NCBI GenBank assembly: GCA_020443005.1
Contig: JAGRJA010000075.1
Coordinates: 1 to 6,645 of the forward strand
DNA from: Pseudomonadales bacterium
GTDB taxonomy: Bacteria; Pseudomonadota; Gammaproteobacteria; Pseudomonadales; UBA7239
Direction: 5' to 3'
DNA: 6,645 nucleotides
Positions 1 to 5,949 of this stretch are shown in pieces (the stretch's first letter is position 1; every line of letters begins with the position of its first letter). The notes under the pieces were generated by a model. It had not been told where the DNA came from, did no database searches, and saw only the letters and a program-made list of their open reading frames with translations. The translations under genes were made by a program, and so were the position numbers.

Positions 1-1
1 C

Positions 2-400
2 AGCCTGGCCAAACAACAGCCGCAAACGGAAAAAGACCTGCTGAACATTGAAGATATCACACACAAACAACGAAAAGAGTTCGGCAGGACACTGCTTGAT
101 ATGCTTCATCAAAACAATTCGATTGAAAAGCAAGAAAACCCCGTATTTCTCCAACCACTACCGAGGGAATTCAATAGCCTTGTCAAAAAAATGAAACAGG
201 CTATCAACCGTGTATCCGAGCGTGAAAATCTTGCACCAGAAATTATTGCCCGTAAAAAAGATATTGAAGCGCTGGTAAACACCTTTATTTTCCAGGGCCG
301 TTTTACATTACCCAAAAGCCTGCAAGGCTGGAGAAAAGCGTTAATAGGCGACCAGCTTCTCGCACTTTGCCATCAGGAACTCCCTTCATGCAAAAACTGA
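2..400 (+). CDS. rnd: Ribonuclease D, C-terminal part (5' end outside window)
   Basis: The frame is open from base 2 to the TGA at 398-400, giving the last 132 residues; the true start lies to the left of the window. The tail carries the pattern typical of the end of RNase D: LAPEIIARKKDIEALV, then a GWRKALIGDQLLAL stretch close to the C-terminus. RNase D is a cytoplasmic DEDD-family 3'-5' exoribonuclease that trims 3' ends of tRNA precursors and other small RNAs. Its catalytic domain is N-terminal and is followed by HRDC-type helical domains that help bind RNA. Only the last helical part is visible here, so the catalytic residues cannot be checked. The end of the gene overlaps the ycgL start by 13 bp, and the rnd-ycgL pairing is familiar from pseudomonads and relatives, which supports the call. 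The family assignment is from recognition of the tail, not a search. Confidence 0.88.
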   Translation, partial: SLAKQQPQTEKDLLNIEDITHKQRKEFGRTLLDMLHQNNSIEKQENPVFLQPLPREFNSLVKKMKQAINRVSERENLAPEIIARKKDIEALVNTFIFQGRFTLPKSLQGWRKALIGDQLLALCHQELPSCKN

Positions 401-681
401 CATCTATCTACCGGAGCAGCAAGGAAGAAGGCCTGTATCTCTATCTGGAAAAAGACAGCGATATCAACCAATTACCGGAAGAACTGAAAAAAAGGTTCGG
501 CAACGCCGAACTGGCCATGACACTTCTGATTACACCTGAACGAAAATTGGCGCGAGCAAAGGCAAGCGCTGTACTGGAAGCCATTGAAAATCAGGGTTTC
601 TACCTGCAACTGCCACCCACAGCAAGTGACATCTATACATGGGAAATCCGGCAAGCCAATAACAAACTGGATCAGAAGTGA
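388..681 (+). CDS. ycgL: YcgL domain-containing protein
   Basis: A 97-residue protein of the YcgL family, a small soluble family of unknown biochemical function found mainly in Gammaproteobacteria. The family pattern runs through the whole chain: an N-terminal YRSSKEEGLYLYL strand region, then LPEELKKRFGNAE, then the RKLARAKASAVLEAIENQGF helix, and the YLQLPP motif near residue 75. I chose the ATG at 388 over an in-frame start at 367. The family begins with a short M-x-lysine lead into the YRSSK motif, and an AGGA at 375-378 sits nine bases ahead of 388. The start lies inside the end of rnd (13-bp overlap) and the stop overlaps the next start by 1 bp, so translation of the three genes is probably coupled. 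The function is unknown; in E. coli the gene lies beside the minCDE division-site genes. Confidence 0.92.
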   Translation: MQKLTSIYRSSKEEGLYLYLEKDSDINQLPEELKKRFGNAELAMTLLITPERKLARAKASAVLEAIENQGFYLQLPPTASDIYTWEIRQANNKLDQK

Positions 682-1115
682 TGGCATTCTGGGAAGAAAA
701 GACCCTGCAGCAAATGACTGCAGATGAATGGGAAGCTTTGTGCGATGGTTGCGGCAAATGTTGCCTGCATAAACTCGAATACGAGGAAAGTGGTGAAATC
801 GCTTACACCAATGTTGCCTGCCAATACCTCGATAACCAGAGCTGCCGTTGTCAACACTACGAAAAGCGCTTTGAAAAAGTGCCAGACTGTGTTGATCTTC
901 AACCCGGGAATATCGCCACCTTCAAATGGCTGCCTGAGAGTTGCGCCTATCGCCTTCTTTCAGAAGGCAAACCACTCTATGACTGGCACCCACTGGTCAG
1001 CGGAAATAAAGACAGTGTTCACCTCGCCGGTAAATCCGTGAAAGACCGATTTCTGTCGGAACGCTTTGTCCATCCCGAAGGTCTGGAAGAACATATTGTT
1101 AACTGGATAATGTGA
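681..1115 (+). CDS. ycgN: YcgN family cysteine-cluster protein (UPF0260)
   Basis: A 144-residue protein of the YcgN/UPF0260 family, part of the wider group with a CxxCxxCC cluster thought to bind a metal or iron-sulfur centre. Visible features are WEALCDGCGKCC (Cys21, 24, 27, 28), then Cys47 in the TNVACQYLD segment, Cys55 and Cys57, Cys70 in VPDCVDL, and Cys88 in LPESCAYR. This is the full conserved cysteine set expected of the family, so the gene looks intact and the length is normal. The ATG at 681 shares its A with the ycgL TGA stop (TGATG), a classical coupled junction. A GTG at 678 is also in frame, but the TGATG arrangement favours 681. The presumed location is the cytoplasm, as there is no signal peptide. 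The biochemical role is unknown, and cofactor binding is inferred from the cysteines. Confidence 0.92.
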   Translation: MAFWEEKTLQQMTADEWEALCDGCGKCCLHKLEYEESGEIAYTNVACQYLDNQSCRCQHYEKRFEKVPDCVDLQPGNIATFKWLPESCAYRLLSEGKPLYDWHPLVSGNKDSVHLAGKSVKDRFLSERFVHPEGLEEHIVNWIM

Positions 1116-1118
1116 AGC

Positions 1119-1511
1119 ATGAGTTACAACGATTACCTTACCGCCTGGGCGGTATACATTTTTGCAAGTGCTGGTCTGATCTGGACTGGATTTATCTGGA
1201 CACGATGGATACAGCCGGCTTTCTTGCGCCGCAGTGTACGGATGCTGGCCACACTGACTTTGCTGACACCCTACCAAAGCTACACAGACATGGATTACCT
1301 TGCTCCCGCCTGGATAATTCTTGTTTTCGAGAGTGCCACCAACGGCCCGGACGCTGCCTTGCGAGCAGGTATTCCACTCTCCATCACCCTTGGCAGCGGG
1401 CTGCTTCTGACCGTTATCTACAGTCTTTTCTACAAGCCTTCTCACCCTTCAGTCCTTGAGAACCATAATCCGGGCACTAAAGACAGACGAGATAATGGCG
1501 AAGAAACCTGA
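1119..1511 (+). CDS. Small inner-membrane protein of unknown function
   Basis: A 130-residue protein with two clear hydrophobic helices, about residues 8-28 (rich in W, F, A and G) and 84-104. Between them lies a moderately hydrophobic middle (about 42-52 and 60-72) that contains LLTP and LAPAWIILVFE. The end after residue 105 is hydrophilic and charged. A positively charged stretch (R29, R37, R38, R41) after the first helix suggests that side faces the cytoplasm. The pattern of LLTP, then LAPAWI with a glutamate, then a final hydrophobic helix reminds me of uncharacterised membrane proteins next to ycgN in marine gammaproteobacteria, but I cannot confirm this without a search. The ATG lies 3 bp after the ycgN stop with only a weak purine stretch (GTGAAG) ahead, so it probably depends on translation of ycgN. 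It is the last gene of the rnd block. No function is assigned. Confidence 0.75.
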   Translation: MSYNDYLTAWAVYIFASAGLIWTGFIWTRWIQPAFLRRSVRMLATLTLLTPYQSYTDMDYLAPAWIILVFESATNGPDAALRAGIPLSITLGSGLLLTVIYSLFYKPSHPSVLENHNPGTKDRRDNGEET

Positions 1512-1514
1512 GCT

Positions 1515-1580
1515 ATTCAAATTGAATCGTTGTCTCTTGCCGAAACTTTGTTAAGATTGAATCTTCAGTCATCGAAACTT
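1515..1580. repeat. Two 13-bp palindromes within an imperfect tandem duplication
   Basis: In the 77-bp gap before the secreted-protein gene, ATTCAAATTGAAT (1515-1527) and AAGATTGAATCTT (1553-1565) are both perfect odd-length palindromes. Both contain ATTGAATC on the plus strand (1521-1528 and 1556-1563, 35 bp apart). A second shared word, CGAAACTT, recurs at 1541-1548 and 1573-1580 (32 bp apart). The gap therefore looks like an imperfect duplication of a unit of about 32-35 bp. Paired palindromes just ahead of a gene could be operator half-sites for a dimeric regulator, but no known operator is recognised. There is no T-run, so neither looks like an intrinsic terminator. Confidence 0.45.
1530..1557 (+). 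promoter_or_regulatory. Possible sigma-70 promoter for the secreted-protein gene
   Basis: TTGTCT (1530-1535), a 16-bp spacer and TAAGAT (1552-1557) match the -35 and -10 consensus at 4 of 6 bases each. The -10 overlaps the second palindrome (1553-1565), so a protein bound there would block the promoter. The match is modest and could be chance in an AT-rich gap. Confidence 0.28.
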
Positions 1581-1588
1581 CCAACACT

Positions 1589-2236
1589 ATGATGAAAAAG
1601 AACAATTTGACAGTCATGTTCATTTACAGCGCTTTAATGCTGCTTGTTCTTTCCAAGACAACTTCTGTATTCGCCGATACCGAAATAGCCTCGCTGGACT
1701 ATGCCTGCCGTACAGCCTGGAATGAAATGTGCTTCGAACAGCCCATTCTCAAGGCGCCTGCCGGCACCAAGATTTGCAGTTACAGGGCAACTGAAATTGA
1801 AAGAACCGGGGATGGAAACTTCCGTATTGTCTCGGTTGACAAACAGCATCTCGAGCTCGAAATCAGTGCGCAGGGTAGCCTTAGCCCCATCAACAAAACC
1901 GGTAGCTCAATGGTGGTCTCAATCACTCTGCTGGGTGTAGATGAAAATGACAGCTGCATTACCGAATTGAAAGAAGAAGATTCAGAGCCGGTCAATGCCT
2001 GCGTCTGTACCAACGCCATTGATGAGATTGAGGTTCAGTGGTGTTATTCCAGTGGCAAAAGCCGGAGTGGTGAAGATTGCTCCACCTTCTTCTCGGAGGC
2101 CATCTGTGTTGGCACCAAGAAAGCCTGCAAGGATCATCAGCGGGAAGCTTGCCCGAATACTGCCAGTATCGACCTCGTCAAATCACGCAAACGCCTCTAC
2201 ATTAAAAACAGTCCCTTTTGCACTGAAAAGCCGTGA
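1589..2236 (+). CDS. Secreted or periplasmic cysteine-rich protein, unknown function
   Basis: A 215-residue protein that I do not recognise. The N-terminus is a convincing signal peptide: MMKKNN, a hydrophobic core at about residues 7-22, and a VFA-D cleavage site after residue 29. There is no lipobox, so it is probably soluble in the periplasm or exported. The mature part has 12 cysteines (40, 48, 63, 123, 138, 140, 152, 164, 173, 180, 188, 211), an even number that fits several disulfides. They fall in an N-terminal group (40-63), a cysteine-free stretch rich in beta-prone residues (64-122), and a dense C-terminal group from 123 on that includes ACVC. No catalytic motif is seen. Two ATG codons stand in tandem at 1589 and 1592, and neither has a clear ribosome binding site. 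The TGA stop overlaps the GTG start of the rsmE-like gene by 4 bp, so the two are probably co-translated. Confidence 0.75.
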   Translation: MMKKNNLTVMFIYSALMLLVLSKTTSVFADTEIASLDYACRTAWNEMCFEQPILKAPAGTKICSYRATEIERTGDGNFRIVSVDKQHLELEISAQGSLSPINKTGSSMVVSITLLGVDENDSCITELKEEDSEPVNACVCTNAIDEIEVQWCYSSGKSRSGEDCSTFFSEAICVGTKKACKDHQREACPNTASIDLVKSRKRLYIKNSPFCTEKP

Positions 2237-2952
2237 ACCTGCTTTTGCTGCATCCGCGGGACTTTATCGACCGACAAACCGTGTTGATCACAGATTATCG
2301 GGCACATCATATTTACAAATATCTCAAACCGAAAACCGGCGACAAGCTCAGGGTAGGCATTATCAATGAAAATATTGGCACGGGCATTGTAGAAATCACC
2401 GAAAAACACCGTTGTCAGCTTCAGATCAGCCCACTCAAACAAACGCCGCCACCGCCACTTCCGGTTACCCTCATTCTTGCCTTGCCCAGACCACTGATGC
2501 TCAAACGCATCCTGCAACATGCAACAAGCCTTGGCGTAAAACACATTGTGCTGCTCAACACTGCCCATGTCGAAAAAAGCTATTGGCGTAGTTCCGACAT
2601 AAAACCAAACATGCTCAATGAGCAGTTATACCTTGGCCTTGAACAAGGCATTGATACACGCTTGCCTGAACTGGAGCTGGCGAAAGACTACAAAGACTTT
2701 ATGCAAAACAGACTGGTCAATATCGCCCAGGGCAACAGGGTATTGTTGGTGCCGGATACCCTTCAGCCCATCCTTGAGGGAACAGATGACAAAACGGCAC
2801 ATACAACAATTGTAATCGGCCCGGAAAGAGGTTTGCTGGATACGGAAATTGACGATTTTCTGGATGCCGGCTTTGAAAAAAGACACCTGGGCTCGCGCAC
2901 GCTAAGGGTTGAGACGGCTGTAACTGCAGCTATCGCCCGACTTATCAAATAA
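2233..2952 (+). CDS. rsmE: RsmE-family 16S rRNA (uracil-N3) methyltransferase
   Basis: A 239-residue protein, normal in length for RsmE, the SAM-dependent SPOUT-fold enzyme that makes N3-methyluridine at position 1498 of 16S rRNA. Residues 1-70 fit the PUA-like RNA-binding domain (DYRAHHIYKYLKPKTGD matches the family's H-x-V-L-R-x-x-x-G-D region loosely). Residues 77-239 fit the SPOUT methyltransferase domain: LILALPRPLMLKRILQHATSLGV, then VIGPERG (194-200), then HLGSRTLRVETAV (218-230), the cofactor-knot signatures. Two points suggest a paralogue subgroup rather than canonical RsmE: GPERG replaces the usual GPEGG, and VLLNTAHVEKSYW (106-118) replaces the usual VPL..ERS.V region. The GTG start overlaps the previous stop (GTGA). 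The stop is 17 bp from the end of convergent topB. Family membership is sure; the exact target nucleotide is inferred. Confidence 0.88.
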   Translation: MNLLLLHPRDFIDRQTVLITDYRAHHIYKYLKPKTGDKLRVGIINENIGTGIVEITEKHRCQLQISPLKQTPPPPLPVTLILALPRPLMLKRILQHATSLGVKHIVLLNTAHVEKSYWRSSDIKPNMLNEQLYLGLEQGIDTRLPELELAKDYKDFMQNRLVNIAQGNRVLLVPDTLQPILEGTDDKTAHTTIVIGPERGLLDTEIDDFLDAGFEKRHLGSRTLRVETAVTAAIARLIK

Positions 2953-2969
2953 GCGCACAAAACCTTGCT

Positions 2970-5141
2970 TCAAACCTTCTCGGTATGGGTACACTGCGGA
3001 TAAGCGGAACAGCCTGCAAAGACGCCGTGCTTGCCCTTGCGTTTCACGAGGGGCTTTTCGCATTCAGGACAAAAACGGCCCTCAATGTATTTTGGCAACT
3101 TTTGTTTTACTGACTTCTGACGCACGCCATCCCGTAAAGTGAAGTCGGGTTCTCCATGCCTGTCTGGCACGGTCACCTTACACTCAGGGTAAGAGCTACA
3201 CCCCCAGAATACGCCTTTTGAAGCTTCCTTTTTCAACAATACTGAATCACATTTCGGGCAAAAATATTTGGGTGACGAGGAAAGCCCTAATGTCTCATCG
3301 GCCGAACGAATGGTGATTTTCTGGTGCTGCCTGGCCTGCGCAATCAAGCCGGTTACCTGCTCCTTGAGCTGATCCATAAAAGCCTGATAAGTGAAATCAC
3401 CCTCGGCAATTCTCATCAGCGATTTTTCCCACAGGGCTGTCATATCCGGCTTGCCTGCCTCAACAGGTAAAGCCGCAATAAGATCCCGGCCAATTTGGGT
3501 CGACATAATGGTTTTGCTGCCCTTGATGAGAAAACCACGCTTGAACAAATTATCAATGATATGCGCGCGTGTTGCGTCAGTACCGATGCCATCGGTTTCA
3601 TTCAGTATTTTTTTTATTTCAGGGTTATCGACAAAACGGGCTATGCCGGTCATGGCTGCCATCAGTGTCGCATCGGTGAAACGGCGTGGAGGACGCGTCT
3701 TGCCCTGCTTCACCGAACTTTCAAAACAAAATACTGCATCTCCGACCTTGAAAGGTGGTAGTGCATCAGCTTCCTGCTCCTCGGCACCGCCAAGAATTTT
3801 ACGCCAGCCCTGATGAACCTGAAAACGCCCCTTTGCCTCAAAAAACTGGTCTGCTATACGGAATAAAATACGCGTATCTTCATAGCGCCATGCGGAGTAG
3901 AACTGCGCGACAAACTGGCGAGCTATCAAATGATATATTTTCTGTTCATGCGAACTCAGGCTGCCGCTGTCAACAACCTTGCCGGTCGGCACAATCGCAT
4001 GATGCGCTGTGACTTTCCGATTGTCCCAGGCCGATGTTTTGATCCAGCTATCCGCATTATCAACAATTTTCACCAGTGTTTTATCATTTGACGAAATCGC
4101 ATCCAGAACCAGATTGGCTTGCTCAAAAAGCGTTTCGGGCAAATAGCGGCAATCGGAGCGGGGGTAGGTAATGAGTCGATGATTTTCATAAAGCGTCTGG
4201 CAGATATCCATTACCTCCAGGGCTGAATAGCCCAGTTGGTTTGCCGCATCAATTTGAAGCGATGACAGGTTGTAGGGCAAAGGTGGCTCCTGCTCCTTCT
4301 GCACCTGTTTTTTATCGCAAACCTCGCCTTTTTTGTGGCTCACTCGCTCGGCAATATGATCACAAACCTGCCTATCCAGCACTCGCCCTTCAGCATCGGT
4401 GAGCAAAGTCCGGTCTGCAGGTAACCACTTCGCCCGACACTGGTGTGCACGATCTGGGTCGGACTCCAACTCGATGAAAACCTCGAAATATGGGTGAGAT
4501 TCAAAACTCTCGATTTCTCGGTCCCTTTGTACAACCAGGCCCAAAACAGGTGTTTGTACACGCCCGACAGACAATACACCCTCATAGCCCGAACGCTGAC
4601 CCAGCAAGGTATAGGCTCTTGTCATGTTCAAACCGTATAACCAATCTGCCCTGCTTCTGGCCAAGGCTGAAGTCGACAGGTTTCTAAAATCATGATTATC
4701 GGCCATTTTTCCGATAGCTGATTTCACAGCCGGCAAATTCAGATCATTGATCAACAAACGCATCACAGGTTTTTTGTTACCCAGATAATGCAGAACCTCA
4801 TCCACCAATAATTGCCCTTCCCTGTCAGGGTCACCGGCATGAACCACTTTCTCTGCTTTCAGCAGCAGGCTTCCGATAGTCTTCAACTGTTTTTCGGTTT
4901 TTTTTCTGGGCAACAGACACCATTGCGCAGGGATCACGGGGAGCGTTTCCAAACGCCATTGTTTCAATGCCGGGTCATAATACTCGGGCGTAGCCTGCTC
5001 CAGTAAATGACCAAAACACCAGGTGACGATAATATCGTTACCGCAGGTGATATAACCCTCTGCCCTGACATGCGGTTCAGGTAATACCGCAGCAATAGCG
5101 CGACCCAATGACGGTTTTTCAGCGATATAGAGGGTTGTCAC
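2970..5141 (-). CDS. topB: DNA topoisomerase III
   Basis: A 723-residue type IA topoisomerase that passes single DNA strands to decatenate replication intermediates, acting in the cytoplasm on the chromosome. The TOPRIM domain is at the N-terminus: LYIAEKPSLGRAIA with Glu8, and HAGDPDREGQ with Asp104, Asp106 and Glu108 for Mg2+ binding. The catalytic tyrosine is Tyr326 in RLITYPRSD. Other family blocks are SVGRVQTPVLGLVV (191-204), TAHHAIVPT (378-386) and ETDGIGTDATRA (515-526). It is longer than E. coli TopB (about 650 residues) because of two C-terminal zinc ribbons: Cys628/631/648/654 and Cys691/694/711/717, each with a GC-S-x-YP-x-C ending. All key residues are present. The start is GTG at 5141 with AGGA five bases upstream (5147-5150), better than any alternative. 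It lies 36 bp behind bolA on the same strand, so co-transcription is likely. Confidence 0.97.
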   Translation of the reverse strand: MTTLYIAEKPSLGRAIAAVLPEPHVRAEGYITCGNDIIVTWCFGHLLEQATPEYYDPALKQWRLETLPVIPAQWCLLPRKKTEKQLKTIGSLLLKAEKVVHAGDPDREGQLLVDEVLHYLGNKKPVMRLLINDLNLPAVKSAIGKMADNHDFRNLSTSALARSRADWLYGLNMTRAYTLLGQRSGYEGVLSVGRVQTPVLGLVVQRDREIESFESHPYFEVFIELESDPDRAHQCRAKWLPADRTLLTDAEGRVLDRQVCDHIAERVSHKKGEVCDKKQVQKEQEPPLPYNLSSLQIDAANQLGYSALEVMDICQTLYENHRLITYPRSDCRYLPETLFEQANLVLDAISSNDKTLVKIVDNADSWIKTSAWDNRKVTAHHAIVPTGKVVDSGSLSSHEQKIYHLIARQFVAQFYSAWRYEDTRILFRIADQFFEAKGRFQVHQGWRKILGGAEEQEADALPPFKVGDAVFCFESSVKQGKTRPPRRFTDATLMAAMTGIARFVDNPEIKKILNETDGIGTDATRAHIIDNLFKRGFLIKGSKTIMSTQIGRDLIAALPVEAGKPDMTALWEKSLMRIAEGDFTYQAFMDQLKEQVTGLIAQARQHQKITIRSADETLGLSSSPKYFCPKCDSVLLKKEASKGVFWGCSSYPECKVTVPDRHGEPDFTLRDGVRQKSVKQKLPKYIEGRFCPECEKPLVKRKGKHGVFAGCSAYPQCTHTEKV

Positions 5142-5177
5142 TTTTTTCCTGCCGCCGGCAAATGTGATGGATTGATT

Positions 5178-5489
5178 TTAACCGGCTTTCGACCCACCCT
5201 TACAATCCGGCGAGTCAGGGGCAACTGTTTTACCTTGCCACTCTTCAGGCGTATAGGTATGAAGCGCCAGCGCATGAATCAGCTTCATGGTTTCCCCCAG
5301 CACTTTGTAAATAGTTTGATGGCGTTGTACCAGACGCATACCTTCAAAACGGTCGCTGACAACAACCAGCTTGAAATGGGATTCAGAACCCGGAGGAACG
5401 GAATGCATATAACTTTCATTGATCACTTCAATGTGGCTTGGCGAACAGGCCTTCTCAATTTGAGCCTGAATGGTTTGTTGCATTTTCAT
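5178..5489 (-). CDS. bolA: BolA family protein
   Basis: A 103-residue BolA-type protein. The conserved core is complete: IEVINESYMHSVPPGSESHF (20-39), VVSDRFEGMRLVQRHQTIYK (43-62) and IHALALHTYTPEEW (71-84), with a C-terminal tail PDCKGG like that of E. coli BolA. Members adopt a class II KH-like fold, bind monothiol glutaredoxins with a shared 2Fe-2S cluster through a conserved C-terminal-half histidine (His72 is the likely equivalent), and in E. coli BolA also acts as a transcription factor affecting cell shape and biofilm. The strong likeness to BolA itself, rather than the shorter IbaG type, supports the symbol. The ATG at 5489 is preceded by in-frame stops. There is no good ribosome binding site for it or for the ATG two codons later (5483). 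No gearbox-type or clear sigma-70 promoter was found in the 200 bp upstream. Confidence 0.93.
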   Translation of the reverse strand: MKMQQTIQAQIEKACSPSHIEVINESYMHSVPPGSESHFKLVVVSDRFEGMRLVQRHQTIYKVLGETMKLIHALALHTYTPEEWQGKTVAPDSPDCKGGSKAG

Positions 5490-5650
5490 AGGAAATCATC
5501 ACAAATGGTAAAGAACAAGAATATACATTGACTGCATCAAAGAACACAGTACGGCAATTGCTTCGCCCTAAAAACCGGCCTGTAGACACTATCTGGCCAA
5601 ACCCCGCAAAAAACCATCGGATTATTTTATCAATACAGCAAGGCTAACGG

Positions 5651-5679
5651 TTGACTCCAACTGCTGCGATGCATATAGT
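5651..5679 (+). promoter_or_regulatory. Sigma-70 promoter of the tRNA-Arg gene
   Basis: TTGACT (5651-5656), a 17-bp spacer and TATAGT (5674-5679) match the consensus at 5 of 6 bases each with ideal spacing. The predicted start near 5686 is about 5 bases ahead of the mature tRNA. The bases between the -10 and the start (ACGCAGC) are GC-rich, a feature of promoters for stable RNA genes that respond to growth rate and the stringent response. That regulation is an inference from this feature. Confidence 0.75.
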
Positions 5680-5690
5680 ACGCAGCCCAC

Positions 5691-5767
5691 GCGCTGGTAG
5701 CTCAGCTGGATAGAGTACCTGGCTACGAACCAGGCGGTCGGGGGTTCGACTCCCTCCCAGCGCGCCA
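5691..5767 (+). tRNA. tRNA-Arg (anticodon ACG)
   Basis: A complete 77-base cloverleaf including an encoded CCA end. The acceptor stem is GCGCTGG with CCAGCGC (5691-5697 and 5757-5763), followed by discriminator G and CCA (5765-5767). The D stem is GCTC with GAGT (one G-U pair) and a GG-containing loop. The anticodon stem is CCTGG with CCAGG around the loop CTACGAA, giving anticodon ACG. The variable loop is five bases, and the T stem GGGGG with CCCTC (one G-U) closes the loop TTCGACT. ACG reads CGU, CGC and CGA codons after A34 is changed to inosine by TadA. The gene has its own promoter upstream and a likely terminator downstream, so it appears to be a single-gene unit. The 3' half shows no flanking integrase or duplicated attachment site. 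Confidence 0.97.
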
Positions 5768-5805
5768 TTTATCCCTCCAAAAGTGTACGGCTTCAATCAT
5801 TAAAC

Positions 5806-5829
5806 CAGACGCAACACTGTCTGTTTTTT
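5806..5829 (+). terminator. Probable intrinsic terminator after tRNA-Arg
   Basis: CAGAC (5806-5810) and GTCTG (5819-5823) form a 5-bp stem with an 8-base loop, followed directly by six T (5824-5829). It lies 39 bases after the tRNA CCA end. The stem is short; AAAC on the left can partly extend it against the T-run with one mismatch, so strength is moderate. Confidence 0.5.
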
Positions 5830-5949
5830 GATTTCACTGATACACGAAACAAAAACTAATCCATTGTTTTTATTATCAATATTGAATTTTACTCCTGACA
5901 ACCCTCCTTGACAGGCACACTACGGCTTGTTGACATCCTGCGTTTCCGG

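Noticed and set aside
367..387. Longer ycgL start at 367
   Set aside because: It adds seven residues absent from the family pattern and sits upstream of the AGGA that correctly spaces the ATG at 388.
960..1445. A 161-codon minus-strand open frame across ycgN and the small membrane gene
   Set aside because: It lies opposite two better supported genes, has no recognisable motif and no start signal.
1995..2369. A 124-codon plus-strand open frame spanning the end of the secreted-protein gene and the start of rsmE
   Set aside because: It is a frame shadow, rich in P, S and A, and cuts across two genes with better evidence.
2941..2969. CTTATCAAATAAG and nearby bases as a shared terminator between rsmE and topB
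   Set aside because: The stem is only five AT-rich pairs with a 3-base loop and no T-run on either side.
5691..5767. The tRNA gene as an integration site for a mobile element
   Set aside because: No integrase gene or repeat of the tRNA 3' end is seen on either side within the window.
5851..5871. AAAAAC...GTTTTT as a terminator for the minus-strand membrane gene
   Set aside because: Six nearly all A-T pairs with a 9-base loop are too weak, and such pairing is expected by chance in this AT-rich stretch.
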